Notes: generated by a model from the sequence alone, not told the origin. A stretch of DNA of 49,422 nucleotides from an uncultured Schlesneria sp. (GCA_903904835.1 CAIVEI010000033.1:1-49422), one strand, 5' to 3'; counted from the stretch's first letter, positions 33,907 through 44,308 are shown. A program made the numbers and translations.

Positions 33907-34922
33907 GGTTGTCTTCCACTCATTTCAATTCGGTCGTGATCGATCAGCCAGATATTACGATAATTGACAGGATTTCCGTGATTTTGGAGCAGAGTTGGCA
34001 AGGGATTAGGGCCTTCAGCACTGCCGCCGCCAGTTTTGTTTTCCAACTCCAATCGATCGTGAATCACAACACCATTATGTCGAACAGTGATCCTTGCTTT
34101 GGCAAGTCTTTTTCCGTCTTCAGAGAATTTGGGTGCTCTAAAATCGATGTCATACGTTTGCCATCGGAGTGGTGGAAAGCTCATGTTCATATCAGGGGCT
34201 TTGAACTTATAGAGCGAACCACAATCGTTGAATTGCGGTTCCAGTCCGAACGAATCGAGGACCTGTACTTCGTATCGTTTTTGCAGATAAAAGCCACTGT
34301 TACCACGTGCTTGACCGCGTGCGAGTGGCATATACGGAGTACGGAATTCTCCGTGCAGCGTGAAGTTCTGGTAAGCGTTTGTCGTTTCGCAGCCAATTTC
34401 CAGCAGACCATCGGCAGTGATTTTGGCATTTTTCAGCAGGTCGGTGTTCTTGCCATCAAACAGCACAATTGCGTTCGCAGGTGGCTTCGCACCGAGTGTC
34501 GTACTGAGTCTCTTCACCGGCTGCAGGCAGCTCAACCGTTGACCTGCAGTGTTTGTAACGACGGCCGCATAAGATGGTTGCAAGTAAATGACAAGATCTT
34601 CGCCACCGAGGATGACTCGATTATCAGCCCAGCTTCCGACAAGTTTCAGTCGCGGAGAACCGTCAAAACCGTTTCCTGGGAGACCGCCGCGATAAATGAG
34701 GGCACTAAAATTCCCTTCTCCCAGAGCCACAACTTGCAAACCGATCGGTCGACAAACTCCATACAGAGGGATCGAACCGATATATTCGCCCTGAACATGA
34801 TAATCGACATCGACCTGAGCGAGATCCGTAATACCCTTGGACAAATCCTCGCCGTAAGCGGTCGTGGCACCAGCGAGCATACTAAGGACGACAATCCAGA
34901 ATTGAGACGCAGAACGTAACAT
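33903..34922 (-). CDS. exported DUF1080 (3-keto-disaccharide hydrolase-type) protein
   Basis: 339 residues with a signal peptide (FWIVVLSMLAGATTAYG). The C-terminal two thirds carry DUF1080 blocks: IVLFDGKNTDLLKNA, YQNFTLHGEFRTPYMP, RGNSGFYLQKRYEVQVLDS and NYRNIWLI. This jelly-roll family was named for hydrolysis of 3-keto-disaccharides and is abundant in planctomycetes. The N-terminal 140 residues are a separate beta-rich part I do not recognise. First gene of a coupled three-gene set; the PKS gene ends 95 bp upstream on the same strand. Confidence 0.85.
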   Translation of the reverse strand: MLRSASQFWIVVLSMLAGATTAYGEDLSKGITDLAQVDVDYHVQGEYIGSIPLYGVCRPIGLQVVALGEGNFSALIYRGGLPGNGFDGSPRLKLVGSWADNRVILGGEDLVIYLQPSYAAVVTNTAGQRLSCLQPVKRLSTTLGAKPPANAIVLFDGKNTDLLKNAKITADGLLEIGCETTNAYQNFTLHGEFRTPYMPLARGQARGNSGFYLQKRYEVQVLDSFGLEPQFNDCGSLYKFKAPDMNMSFPPLRWQTYDIDFRAPKFSEDGKRLAKARITVRHNGVVIHDRLELENKTGGGSAEGPNPLPTLLQNHGNPVNYRNIWLIDHDRIEMSGRQP

Positions 34923-35017
34923 CGTAAGTACTTCTTAAAGTGGGTTAGTAACCATCGTTCACTTTTTGTGTTCGGACACCGCGTCCATACGAACATGACG
35001 CTCGACCGATGTCATGA

Positions 35018-38000
35018 TCAAACCGGTAACATTTCAATTTTTTTTCTCTGAAAAGCGGCAGCCAGCGAAGCATCGGCGACACTTTCACAGCCTTCCATAC
35101 GCGCCACAAGAACCCCGTTCAGATCAATGAACTCAACGTCACACCGAATCATCTGCTCTGGTGTCTCATGCATCCGGATGACAATCCGAACACCGTCTTT
35201 GGGGAATGTTCGCCGGTACTGACGGTAGCTCGCAACAGCACACGGCAGGCACGGCTTGCCACGGAATTCTTGCGACCAGAGGATGATCGCCTGCAATGCC
35301 GAGTCGATGGCAAGGGGATCGGCGAGCCAGCTTCCACGAGCAGGTTCAGACATCCATGACCACGGGCTCGGCGCGGAACGCGAGGTGACAACAATCCCCT
35401 CCGCCGAACACGCTTCGATTGCCGTAATTCCATGTAGCATCGGCCCGTGAAACAACCGCGTTTCATAGGCGGTAGAAACGTTCAGGGAATATCGTCGTTC
35501 GGCCACATGCAAGCTGGGCCGGGGGACCGTGGGATATGACGGAGCCAGTTCCACAAAGCCGCCGGCATGAAGGACGTCGCGTCCGTGGTTTGTTCCGACA
35601 AGTTGAACACGCGCGGTGAAACAGTCGGCATTGCGTACGGATTTTCCAGTCAGCACCTTCAGCAAAATCTGATCGTGACTTCCCAATCGCACCCCTTGAT
35701 ATACCCGCAGGTCATTAAACCCTCGCAATTCAAGGCCGGGGTTTCGATGGATGGCACCGTGTGACAGCCACTCCAAAATCATCGCCACCGGAAAAACGGC
35801 TTTACCTCCAATGACGTGGGATTCGAGGAACGAATACTGGTCCACATCGAGAACTCGTTCAAATGCAAGCTTGAGATCCCCCACAGGCTCATGCTCGTGA
35901 CTTGACTCGGTGACCGGGATGAAAACCTGAGGTGTCACGGCCGCATTGGCTTTTCCTGGAATTGATGCTGGTCGCGATACTCCGTTCGCAGCATGGGTCT
36001 GCGTCGCTGAAGAGCCTGATGGTTTGCTGGTGGCCAGGACAAGCACTTCGACTGGATGGCTATTGGCTTGTTCAAACTCCTGCACCAGCGTTTCCGCGCC
36101 GGCGTCGAGAGGAATCAAACCAACCCCCTCCGAAGCAAACAGTTTCTTCAGCCCACCTTGAACCATTCCTCCATCCCACGGCCCCCAATTGAACGATGCG
36201 ACGCGACATTGCGGATATTCGTTGGCGAACTGCCGAGCCTGTTTATTCAGAACTTCGTTAGCGATCGCATAATCCATTTGACCAACTCGACCGAATCTCG
36301 CCGTATACGAAGAAAAAAGTCCCAGGACTTTCAGTTGTGTCGGATCGACACTATCCAGTAGCGATTTCAGTCCGGAAATCTTGGTTTGATAGACACGTTC
36401 AAACTGTTCCCGTGTCTTGTCTTCGATCTTTTGATCGGCCAATACGCCCGCGCCATGGATAATACCACGGATCGGTCCGTGTTCGCGTTGAATTGGAGCC
36501 AGCAGCGTTCGAACCGCATTGGAATTTCGAACATCGACCGAATGGTAGGAAACGGAAATCCCCAACGAATAGAGTCGATAAAGCTGCCGTGCAATGTCCC
36601 GACCCGCCGTAATCTGCTCTAACTGGATGGCAATCGATTTCGGTGTCGTCCCGGCTGGCGCCCGTGCGATCAGGCCCTGCTTGATTTCAGCGTCGTTTGT
36701 CAGGCAGGACATCCAGTCAGGTTCTGGGGTCGGTTCAGGACTTCGGCCAAGAATGACCAGCCGCGGACGCCATGCTTTGGCAATGGCAAATGCCGCTTCG
36801 GCGGTGACTCCACGCGCTCCGCCGGTGATCACTACGACGTCTCCGGGAGCGATCGGAAGACTCCCTTGCTGACCTGCCAGCGGAACTTCGATCGATTCCA
36901 AACAGGAGCTACCACTTGGAGTGATCCCTACTTCGACAGGACCTTGATGAAGAAGTTCTTCGACGAACATCGCTGCGGCAACGTGGCTTGCAGTCCAGTC
37001 AGGGCTGATATCAAACGCTCTGGAAATGACTTCTGGCCATTCGAGCGCTGCACATTTTGCCAGACCAGCAAGCCCCCCAGAAACAGGGTCTTCCAACTGT
37101 CGATTCGTTTCGAAGCCGAAGTGGCCATCCAATCGCGACAAGGTTGCAAACAACGTCGCCGTCGACTGGCTATTGCGACGTAGGGTCGGCCCAACGTTTT
37201 GCAGCCATTCAACCGATTTCCAGAGTTGTTGCTCAGACATTCCTTGAATGGCAGAAACAACAATCAACCCGGCTAACTTTGACGACTCCTGCGGCGGCAC
37301 GGGGTCCGTGAGATTGACGATTCGCGCTTGAAAACCACGATCAGACAATTCGTTCGCGATCTGGCTCGAAAGATCAGAGCCATCCGCTGTAACCCAGATC
37401 TCGCTACCTGGCATCAGGCGAATCTTCGCACGGTTCGCGGCGATGGCGATCGGCGCACAACGTACGATGCTGCGATTGATCCGGGTATCGGTGGTTAATG
37501 TGCGAGACGCTTGAGAATTGGTTGCAGGCGGCGTTGTATGCTTCGAGGTTTGCAATTCGGAATTGGAAACGCGAGCTGCGGAAGCGGTCGGTGTTTTTGT
37601 CGTTCTGGCATCTGCAAGCGTAACGACGTCTCTTAACGTGTGCAGCGCACCCAGCTCTTCCGGCTGGAATGCGGGAAGATTGGGAACCCGTTCCTGTAAC
37701 GCAGACAAGATCTCGACCCGTTTGATCGAATCGATTCCAAGATCATGATCGAGGCTCATGTCGAGATTCAGCATTTCCGTTGGATAGCCGGTCTTCTCGG
37801 AGACCACTTCCAGGACGACTGGTCCCAATTCGCTGCGGCCCTGGCTGACGGTGTGGGCCTGACTCTGGTCAGGAGTATTATTAACAACACTCGGAACGTT
37901 ATTAGCAAAGGAGTCCGCCGCAGCAGCGTGTGATGCTCCTGAGGAACGGGCATCCGCCAGAGTGACGACATCCTTCAGCGTGTGTAACGCCCCCAGTTCT

Positions 38001-41000
38001 TCCGGTTGGAATGCTGGAAGGTTCGGCACACGCTCTTGAAGGGCTGACAAAATTTCAACACGTTTGATCGAATCGATTCCAAGATCATGATCAAGACTCA
38101 TCTCGAGATTCAGCATTTCCGTCGGATAGCCGGTCTTTTCGGAAACCACTTGAAGGACGACTGGTCCAAGCTGGCTACCGTTTTGACTGTTGGAAGGAAC
38201 CGACATCGCTGGAGCGGGATTCACGGGGGCTGGCGAAGCGATTTGGATCGAAGCACTTTGAGGCGCAACGAGAGTTCCCGCAGATCGGGCATCCGCCAGC
38301 GTCACTACGTCTTTAAGCGTGTGAAGCGCTCCAAGCTCTTCCGGCTGGAACGCTGGAAGATTGGGAACGCGTTCTTGAAGAGCGGACAGAATTTCAACAC
38401 GCTTGATCGAATCGATCCCAAGATCGTGGTCGAGACTCATGTCGAGATTCAACATCTCGGTAGGATAGCCCGTTTTCTCTGAGACAACCTCGAGCACGAT
38501 TGGCCCCAAGGCGCTCTGTTTGAGGGCAGTCACCGCAGGACTCACCTGAACCGACGGCGCAACGACATTCTCTTGAGATCGTGTTGGCGATATTGCAGCG
38601 TGAACGGAATGCTCAGAAGTCGAGAGTCGCTTCGACGAGCGGGCATCCGCCAGCGATACCACGTCTTGCAGCGTATGTAACGAACCCAGTTCGTCAGGTT
38701 GGAATGCGGGAAGATCTGGTACGCGTTCCTGAAGAGCAGACAGGATTTCAACCCGTTTGATCGAGTCGATTCCGAGATCATGATCAAGACTCATTTCGAG
38801 ATTGAGCATTTCCGTCGGATAACCGGTCTTCTCGGAGACGACGGCGAGCACGATCGACCCGAGCGATGTCCGGGACGCAGTGACTTTTGCGTCCATTGCT
38901 GGCACGGGCGCTGGCTGACGGGATTGCGGAGGAGTGGCAGGCAAAGTCAATCTGGCAGGTGTAGGACTTTGAGGAGCAACCGCTGTCGATGCCACCCTCA
39001 CCGGTGCAGGCGCAGGTAACGGTGCTGGCATCGCAACCGCTTTCTGCGCGACCTGCGGTACAGATGCTGGAACAACATCAGGTACCGCCGCAGGACGATA
39101 AGGTTGCGGGCGAGTGGCTTCCCGGAATTGATTCGACACGGGGGGCATGACTGGAGGTGTGTTTTCCGCTGCGGGATTGGCCTCTGTCCGGGGCGTTGTC
39201 AGAAATGCACTCAAATGCGTGTCCGGTGAAACAGTCTCTTCGATAACATCGGTTAGCCCAATACCGAGTTGCTTTCCTGCGAGCCGTTCAAAGGTTTTAA
39301 ATGCGGCTTCCTGTCCCTCAAGAAACTGCTGATGCAAGCGAGTTGTCTCGTGTTGCATCCGCTGTAATGCCGCCAATGTCTGGCGGATTGTTTCAACGGT
39401 ATTGGAATCGAGTGTTCGCTCGGCGGAAACAATTGGTAGCGGATCTGGCTGAACTGCAGTTGTCGTCATCATCGGCCGAATGTCTTCTAATTGCGTGGTA
39501 GTTGATGGAATTACTGATTTCGGCGTGCTGGGCATGGCGATTATGGATTCGGCTGAACTCACCGCTTCCCTTTGATTCTGCGGGACATTGATCGCGAAAG
39601 AGGCGTCGGTTGTCGTCGTCGTGGAAGTGGTGTTGGACGACGCGCTTGGCACTTTCGGCTTTTGAGCGGGACGAGGTGGAATTGGCGGACGAGGCTTCAC
39701 GTAGTTTGCGCCGCAAATGGGAATCCGCAACCGTTTGTCTTCTGAGGCCGCAGGAACGCCACTTGACGGGTCCCATTGAGGCAAATGAACAGAATGACCT
39801 GCCGCTGATAACTGGGCGAACGCATTCGCGAGATCAATGAGACCACTTCGTTTGCCACTGGAAGAATCGACGGCGATCGCGCGATATTCTCGTCCATTCA
39901 GGATTGAATTGACCAGGCCGGTCAGAACACCACTGGGACCGACTTCGAGGAATGTCCTGACTCCATCCGCATACATCCGCTCGACTTCGCTGACGAAATT
40001 GACTGGTCGGGCAAGCTGCGTCGCCAGGAGATCGCGAGCGGCAACCGGATCAACGGGATATTCCGTTGCCGTGCTGTTTGCATAGACCGGCATGCGAGAC
40101 GGAGCGAACTCAACTTCATCCAGAACGGGACGGAAAGCACGGCTGGCAGTCGCGACCAATGGACTGTGAAACGCTGCGGCGACGGCCAGCTTCTTGCCTC
40201 GGATGTTGCGGCTGGCGAACAATTCGGTCGCTCTGTCGATTTCCGGAAGGCGGCCGGACAACACCACTTGTGTTGGACTATTGTGATTCGCCACCACAAG
40301 ATCGACAGACAATTCCTTGATCGCGGCTTCGATTTGAGTGAGTGGTGCCCCCAAGGCGAGCATGCCACCTTCAACGTCTTGTGCGGCCGCCATCAATTGT
40401 CCGCGTAACATCGATAATCTGTAGAGCACCCGCGGCGCAAATCGGCGCGACGCGCAAAGAGCCGTCAATTCGCCATAACTGTGTCCTGCGACCGCTTCCG
40501 GCTGAACACCAAATTGATCCAGCACTGCCAGAACCGCCAGGCTGATTGCTCCAATCGCCGGTTGTGCAATCTGGGTGGCTCGCAATGTTGTTTCGTGCTG
40601 TGTGCGTGCTTCAGGCGAAAACGACGGGTGCGGATAAATGTAGTCGCTCAACCGGCTTGGAACTGATGCGTTTCCACCAGACGTCATGGCGCTAGCAAAA
40701 ACTTCATTGGCTTCGCCAAGTACATCGAGCATCACAGGGAATCGACACGTCAGTTCGCGCAACATACCAACATATTGTGCCCCTTGACCCGGGAAGAGAA
40801 CTCCCAACTTTCCGTTCAGTCCGCCGCGACCGTAATAGGCTCCGTCCGGCGTCGACCATGTTCCCTTTTCCGGATAACGATCGAACATCGTCATCGCCCC
40901 GGCAACGAGTTTGCCAAGATCGGTCTTTTCTCGTTCGACGACCAACAGCAGACGATGCGGGTGCTCGGCACGGAACTGGTTACGGCTGTGAGCGGCGAAA

Positions 41001-42553
41001 CTCCGAACGTCACCCCATGTCGATGAGGCCAGTGGTACCAGTTTCGACTGAACATCGACGATCAGATCGTTCAGCTCCATCCCTGACAATGAAATGATCT
41101 GTACGTCGCCGTCCCAGTCAGGCTGATCAAAAGACTGAGGCGACTCTTCCAGTACGCAGTGAAAATTACTCCCTCCGAAACCGAAAGCACTCACCGCCGC
41201 ACGACGTGGATAGCCGTTCGGCTTCACCCAGGGTCTGGCTTCCGTATTCACGTAAAAAGGTGAATTGTCAGCCAAAAGCGCTGCGGGCGGCCGATTCACT
41301 TTGATGGTCGGAGGGAGAACGCGATGCTGAAGTGCGAGAATCGCTTTCAGAATCCCGGCGGCACCGGCGGCGGCTTTTGTATGACCAATTTGTGACTTGA
41401 TCGATCCGACGGCACACCATGCTCCACGACGGCCCGATGATTTGTAAACCTCCATCAAACCTGTGACTTCGGTCGCGTCACCAACCTTTGTTCCGGTTCC
41501 GTGCGCTTCGACGAGTTCGATTGTGTCGGGTGTGACACCGGCAACACGATAGGCGTCGTTAAGACAACGGATTTGTCCTTCGGCCTTCGGTGCATAGACC
41601 GCGTTGCCGGCTCCATCACTGGAGGTGCCGATCCCTTTCAGAATTGCATAAATCTTGTCGCCATCACGTTCGGCATCAGCTTGCCTTTTGAGGACAAGCA
41701 TCCCGACTCCCTCACCCAGAATCGTCCCATCCGCTTCGTCAGAAAATGGCCTCGAGTCTCCTGACGCCGACAACGCCGGAGTCTTGCTGAAGCACATGAA
41801 CATGAAGATGTCATTGAAGGTGTCGATCCCTCCAGTGACAACCATGTCGCTGCGTCCCGTCCAAAGCTCCAAAGCGGCAAGATGAATGGCCGATAGCGAA
41901 CTGGCACACGCGGCATCGACAACGCAATTGGTGCCGTGCAAATCGAGCCGGTTAGCGATCCGTCCCGCCACGACATTGCCGAGCAAACCCGGAAATGAAT
42001 TTTCCTGCCAGGGGACATAACTTTCTGAGATACGATTCACAACATCGTCGGCCACGTCGTCCGCGACCCCGGCATCCTTTAAGGCTTTTCGCCACTTGGG
42101 ATGTCCAAGTCGGGCACCGAGCGGGATGACCATTTCGAGTGTCCCGGTCACGCCGAGAATACATCCGACCCGCGAACGGTCAAACGAACGGCCCGCACCG
42201 TAGCCTGCATGCTCCAGTGCTCGCTTGGCACCGACCATTCCCAGCAATTGCGATGTGTCGATCGCCTCCAGGTTATTCGGCGAGATTCCAAATTCGAGCG
42301 GGTCAAACGGAAGCGGCGAAAGAAAACCACCGCGACGCGCATAGGTCATATCGGGGGCTTTTTGGTTCTGATCGAAGTAATCGTCTGGATTCCAGTGTGA
42401 TGCCGGAACTTCCGTAATGGCGTCGACGCCACGTCGTATGTTCGACCAGAACTCTTCGGTATTTGCGGCCTTTGGGAACAAGGCGCTAATCCCGACCACA
42501 GCCAACGGTGGCTGAGTGCTTGTTTTATCCGAGGATTGGTGTTGTGAGCTCAT
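35018..42553 (-). CDS. PfaA-like iterative polyketide/fatty acid synthase (KS-AT-4xACP-KR-DH)
   Basis: 2511 residues. KS: Cys216 in VDAACASS, EAHGTGTKVGD and IGHTKAAAG all present. AT: FPGQGAQYVGML and GHSYGE with Ser692. Linker rich in Pro/Ala/Thr. Four tandem ACPs with phosphopantetheine serines 1264, 1382, 1495 and 1609 in LGIDSIKR. KR: VVITGGARGVT near 1909 and YAIAN with Tyr2095. C-terminal hotdog DH: HVIGGKAVFP with His2246 and DSALQ with Asp2417, so both catalytic residues are kept. No ER, thioesterase or CLF. The layout is that of PfaA of PUFA/secondary-lipid synthases, with the ER supplied by the neighbouring PfaD. It likely builds a reduced or partly reduced acyl chain; the product is unknown. 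Confidence 0.92.
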   Translation of the reverse strand: MSSQHQSSDKTSTQPPLAVVGISALFPKAANTEEFWSNIRRGVDAITEVPASHWNPDDYFDQNQKAPDMTYARRGGFLSPLPFDPLEFGISPNNLEAIDTSQLLGMVGAKRALEHAGYGAGRSFDRSRVGCILGVTGTLEMVIPLGARLGHPKWRKALKDAGVADDVADDVVNRISESYVPWQENSFPGLLGNVVAGRIANRLDLHGTNCVVDAACASSLSAIHLAALELWTGRSDMVVTGGIDTFNDIFMFMCFSKTPALSASGDSRPFSDEADGTILGEGVGMLVLKRQADAERDGDKIYAILKGIGTSSDGAGNAVYAPKAEGQIRCLNDAYRVAGVTPDTIELVEAHGTGTKVGDATEVTGLMEVYKSSGRRGAWCAVGSIKSQIGHTKAAAGAAGILKAILALQHRVLPPTIKVNRPPAALLADNSPFYVNTEARPWVKPNGYPRRAAVSAFGFGGSNFHCVLEESPQSFDQPDWDGDVQIISLSGMELNDLIVDVQSKLVPLASSTWGDVRSFAAHSRNQFRAEHPHRLLLVVEREKTDLGKLVAGAMTMFDRYPEKGTWSTPDGAYYGRGGLNGKLGVLFPGQGAQYVGMLRELTCRFPVMLDVLGEANEVFASAMTSGGNASVPSRLSDYIYPHPSFSPEARTQHETTLRATQIAQPAIGAISLAVLAVLDQFGVQPEAVAGHSYGELTALCASRRFAPRVLYRLSMLRGQLMAAAQDVEGGMLALGAPLTQIEAAIKELSVDLVVANHNSPTQVVLSGRLPEIDRATELFASRNIRGKKLAVAAAFHSPLVATASRAFRPVLDEVEFAPSRMPVYANSTATEYPVDPVAARDLLATQLARPVNFVSEVERMYADGVRTFLEVGPSGVLTGLVNSILNGREYRAIAVDSSSGKRSGLIDLANAFAQLSAAGHSVHLPQWDPSSGVPAASEDKRLRIPICGANYVKPRPPIPPRPAQKPKVPSASSNTTSTTTTTDASFAINVPQNQREAVSSAESIIAMPSTPKSVIPSTTTQLEDIRPMMTTTAVQPDPLPIVSAERTLDSNTVETIRQTLAALQRMQHETTRLHQQFLEGQEAAFKTFERLAGKQLGIGLTDVIEETVSPDTHLSAFLTTPRTEANPAAENTPPVMPPVSNQFREATRPQPYRPAAVPDVVPASVPQVAQKAVAMPAPLPAPAPVRVASTAVAPQSPTPARLTLPATPPQSRQPAPVPAMDAKVTASRTSLGSIVLAVVSEKTGYPTEMLNLEMSLDHDLGIDSIKRVEILSALQERVPDLPAFQPDELGSLHTLQDVVSLADARSSKRLSTSEHSVHAAISPTRSQENVVAPSVQVSPAVTALKQSALGPIVLEVVSEKTGYPTEMLNLDMSLDHDLGIDSIKRVEILSALQERVPNLPAFQPEELGALHTLKDVVTLADARSAGTLVAPQSASIQIASPAPVNPAPAMSVPSNSQNGSQLGPVVLQVVSEKTGYPTEMLNLEMSLDHDLGIDSIKRVEILSALQERVPNLPAFQPEELGALHTLKDVVTLADARSSGASHAAAADSFANNVPSVVNNTPDQSQAHTVSQGRSELGPVVLEVVSEKTGYPTEMLNLDMSLDHDLGIDSIKRVEILSALQERVPNLPAFQPEELGALHTLRDVVTLADARTTKTPTASAARVSNSELQTSKHTTPPATNSQASRTLTTDTRINRSIVRCAPIAIAANRAKIRLMPGSEIWVTADGSDLSSQIANELSDRGFQARIVNLTDPVPPQESSKLAGLIVVSAIQGMSEQQLWKSVEWLQNVGPTLRRNSQSTATLFATLSRLDGHFGFETNRQLEDPVSGGLAGLAKCAALEWPEVISRAFDISPDWTASHVAAAMFVEELLHQGPVEVGITPSGSSCLESIEVPLAGQQGSLPIAPGDVVVITGGARGVTAEAAFAIAKAWRPRLVILGRSPEPTPEPDWMSCLTNDAEIKQGLIARAPAGTTPKSIAIQLEQITAGRDIARQLYRLYSLGISVSYHSVDVRNSNAVRTLLAPIQREHGPIRGIIHGAGVLADQKIEDKTREQFERVYQTKISGLKSLLDSVDPTQLKVLGLFSSYTARFGRVGQMDYAIANEVLNKQARQFANEYPQCRVASFNWGPWDGGMVQGGLKKLFASEGVGLIPLDAGAETLVQEFEQANSHPVEVLVLATSKPSGSSATQTHAANGVSRPASIPGKANAAVTPQVFIPVTESSHEHEPVGDLKLAFERVLDVDQYSFLESHVIGGKAVFPVAMILEWLSHGAIHRNPGLELRGFNDLRVYQGVRLGSHDQILLKVLTGKSVRNADCFTARVQLVGTNHGRDVLHAGGFVELAPSYPTVPRPSLHVAERRYSLNVSTAYETRLFHGPMLHGITAIEACSAEGIVVTSRSAPSPWSWMSEPARGSWLADPLAIDSALQAIILWSQEFRGKPCLPCAVASYRQYRRTFPKDGVRIVIRMHETPEQMIRCDVEFIDLNGVLVARMEGCESVADASLAAAFQRKKIEMLPV
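37640..38870 (-). repeat. four tandem ACP-coding repeats inside the synthase gene
   Basis: Units repeat every 113-118 codons. ACP2, ACP3 and ACP4 are nearly identical at the protein level across about 65 residues (ending LPAFQPEELGALHTL), while their codons differ at many synonymous sites. ACP1 is slightly more diverged (DLPAFQPDELGSLHTL). Boundaries are approximate. Confidence 0.85.
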
Positions 42554-42625
42554 GCGATTTTATGTGACTTAAAGGACTTATGTGACTTCGAAAAATGGTC
42601 CACTGGAACTCAAATGTCGTTGAAA

Positions 42626-44308
42626 TCACCTTTCGAACATCGAATGCATTGCTGCCGGTTCCAACGGGACAATCCGTCCGACGTCCACCGGGACAGGAAA
42701 ACCCTGACTGCGCAAGACGTTCAGACGCTGCATGACCGCTGCCCCGTAAAGTAAGTTCTGGGCCACCGTGGCGACCCGTCGGTTTTGAGGTTGCGCAAGA
42801 AAGGTGCCCCGAGTCCATTCGTTGAAGGCTCCCATCGCCGGCCCACACCAGATTTGATAGTCCAGCCTTCGCGACGGCTCACCGGAATTGGCCCAGCGTG
42901 ACGATTGACCAAGATACCAGCGAAAGACCAGCGCCATCTGATGCTTAGGGTCTTTTTCACCCTTCTCGATTTGAGCCGGATCGCGTGTCGAGAAATAATC
43001 GACGGTCTGTCGCCACACCTCGTGAAGTGACATCCGAAACAGATTCTTTTCCAGCCACTCTCGTTCTGCTGACGGGATATTCTCGATCCCCTGGTAATTT
43101 CTATAGGTTTCGTACAGCTTGGCAGCTCGCATGGGAAACATCGTCCCACGTTTCAGGACCTGAACTTTGACACCCATTTCGAACATGTCGGCACACGGAC
43201 ACATCGTGACGTCCGCCTGTTCAGCCTCGGCCAGCATTTGCCTGACCGCGTCGCAAGTCCCGGATTCAATACACGCCTGTTGAACCGATCCAACCAGGAT
43301 GTACGCGGCCCCCATCGCGAACGCTGCAGCCGCCGACTCCGGTGTGGCGATCCCTCCTGCGGCTCCAACGCGTAAAGGCTGAGCGAATCGATACTGTGCC
43401 GCAGCACGGTCGCGAAGAGCCATAATCGTCGGGAGTAATGTCAGAGCAGGGCGGTTATCCGTGTGTCCGCCGGAATCCGCTTCAGCCGTGATGTCCTGCG
43501 CGACGGGAATTTCTTCGGCGAGTTTTGCCTGTTCGGCTGTGATTTCTCCCCGCTCAATCAAAGCAGAAAGAATCTTTGCGGGAGCCGGGGCAAAGAATTT
43601 CGATCCGACCTCAATACGGGAAACTTTCGCAATGATTCGATTCGGTGTCTGAATTGTGCCATCCGCACCACGATGAATACCATGCAGGCGATAGCGGACG
43701 ACATGCGGAGTCAAATCAAGAAATGCTGACGCCTCGATCAGCCGCACACCGCGTAGCAGATACAAATCGACCACAGATCGCTCAAGTGACTGATCGTTCG
43801 GGCTGTGGATCAGATTAAACCCGTATGCAGGTGTCGTGCGATCTTCGCCAGGCGAACCCGGTATCGGATTAACACAGTGATCCAGCTTCTGCAGCCGATC
43901 GATGGCCGCTTCAACGCGAGAAAGACTCAGTCCTGCGGCTCCAAAGATTCCCAGCATCCCTTGCTGAAACATCTCTTCTACAATTCGCTCGGACCCGATC
44001 CCTGCCGCCATAGCGCCAGAGACGTAACTGAAACGAAGTCCATGATCGTGTCGAAACGACTGATCCCCTAATTCGACCAGGCGAACCGGCGGAACGACCC
44101 CCACGATGGGATACGATTGTGAATCCTGGCCCGACGAACCGAGTATTCCCGTGCCGCCACGCGCCAACCCCAACCCTTGCGACGTATTGACGACCATCAA
44201 GGGAGACCTGAGATCGCGCACCGCTTCGGCGATGGAAGTCGAATCAATCGACAGTGAGCCGCCTGTCGCGGACCACCAACCGAGCAGCGTCTGGGTCGAA
44301 GAATTCAT
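42626..44308 (-). CDS. pfaD: PfaD-family trans-acting enoyl reductase
   Basis: 560 residues, ATG at 44308. It begins with the family's WW/GG region (LLGWWSATGGSLSID), followed by a 2-nitropropane-dioxygenase-like flavin TIM barrel with RVGAAGGIATPESAAAAFAMGAAYILVGSVQQACIES-type glycine loops (near 345-385) that bind FMN. The C-terminal half (KLYETYRNYQGIENIP, EVWRQTVDYFSTRDP) is typical of PfaD proteins. In PUFA and trans-AT systems PfaD reduces enoyl-ACP in trans. It precedes the PKS by 72 bp on the same strand, so both should act on the same ACP-bound chain. Confidence 0.92.
   Translation of the reverse strand: MNSSTQTLLGWWSATGGSLSIDSTSIAEAVRDLRSPLMVVNTSQGLGLARGGTGILGSSGQDSQSYPIVGVVPPVRLVELGDQSFRHDHGLRFSYVSGAMAAGIGSERIVEEMFQQGMLGIFGAAGLSLSRVEAAIDRLQKLDHCVNPIPGSPGEDRTTPAYGFNLIHSPNDQSLERSVVDLYLLRGVRLIEASAFLDLTPHVVRYRLHGIHRGADGTIQTPNRIIAKVSRIEVGSKFFAPAPAKILSALIERGEITAEQAKLAEEIPVAQDITAEADSGGHTDNRPALTLLPTIMALRDRAAAQYRFAQPLRVGAAGGIATPESAAAAFAMGAAYILVGSVQQACIESGTCDAVRQMLAEAEQADVTMCPCADMFEMGVKVQVLKRGTMFPMRAAKLYETYRNYQGIENIPSAEREWLEKNLFRMSLHEVWRQTVDYFSTRDPAQIEKGEKDPKHQMALVFRWYLGQSSRWANSGEPSRRLDYQIWCGPAMGAFNEWTRGTFLAQPQNRRVATVAQNLLYGAAVMQRLNVLRSQGFPVPVDVGRIVPLEPAAMHSMFER

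Noticed and set aside
33807-34919. 370-codon plus-strand frame
   Set aside because: It covers the DUF1080 gene on the opposite strand; the minus-strand protein has a signal peptide and family motifs.
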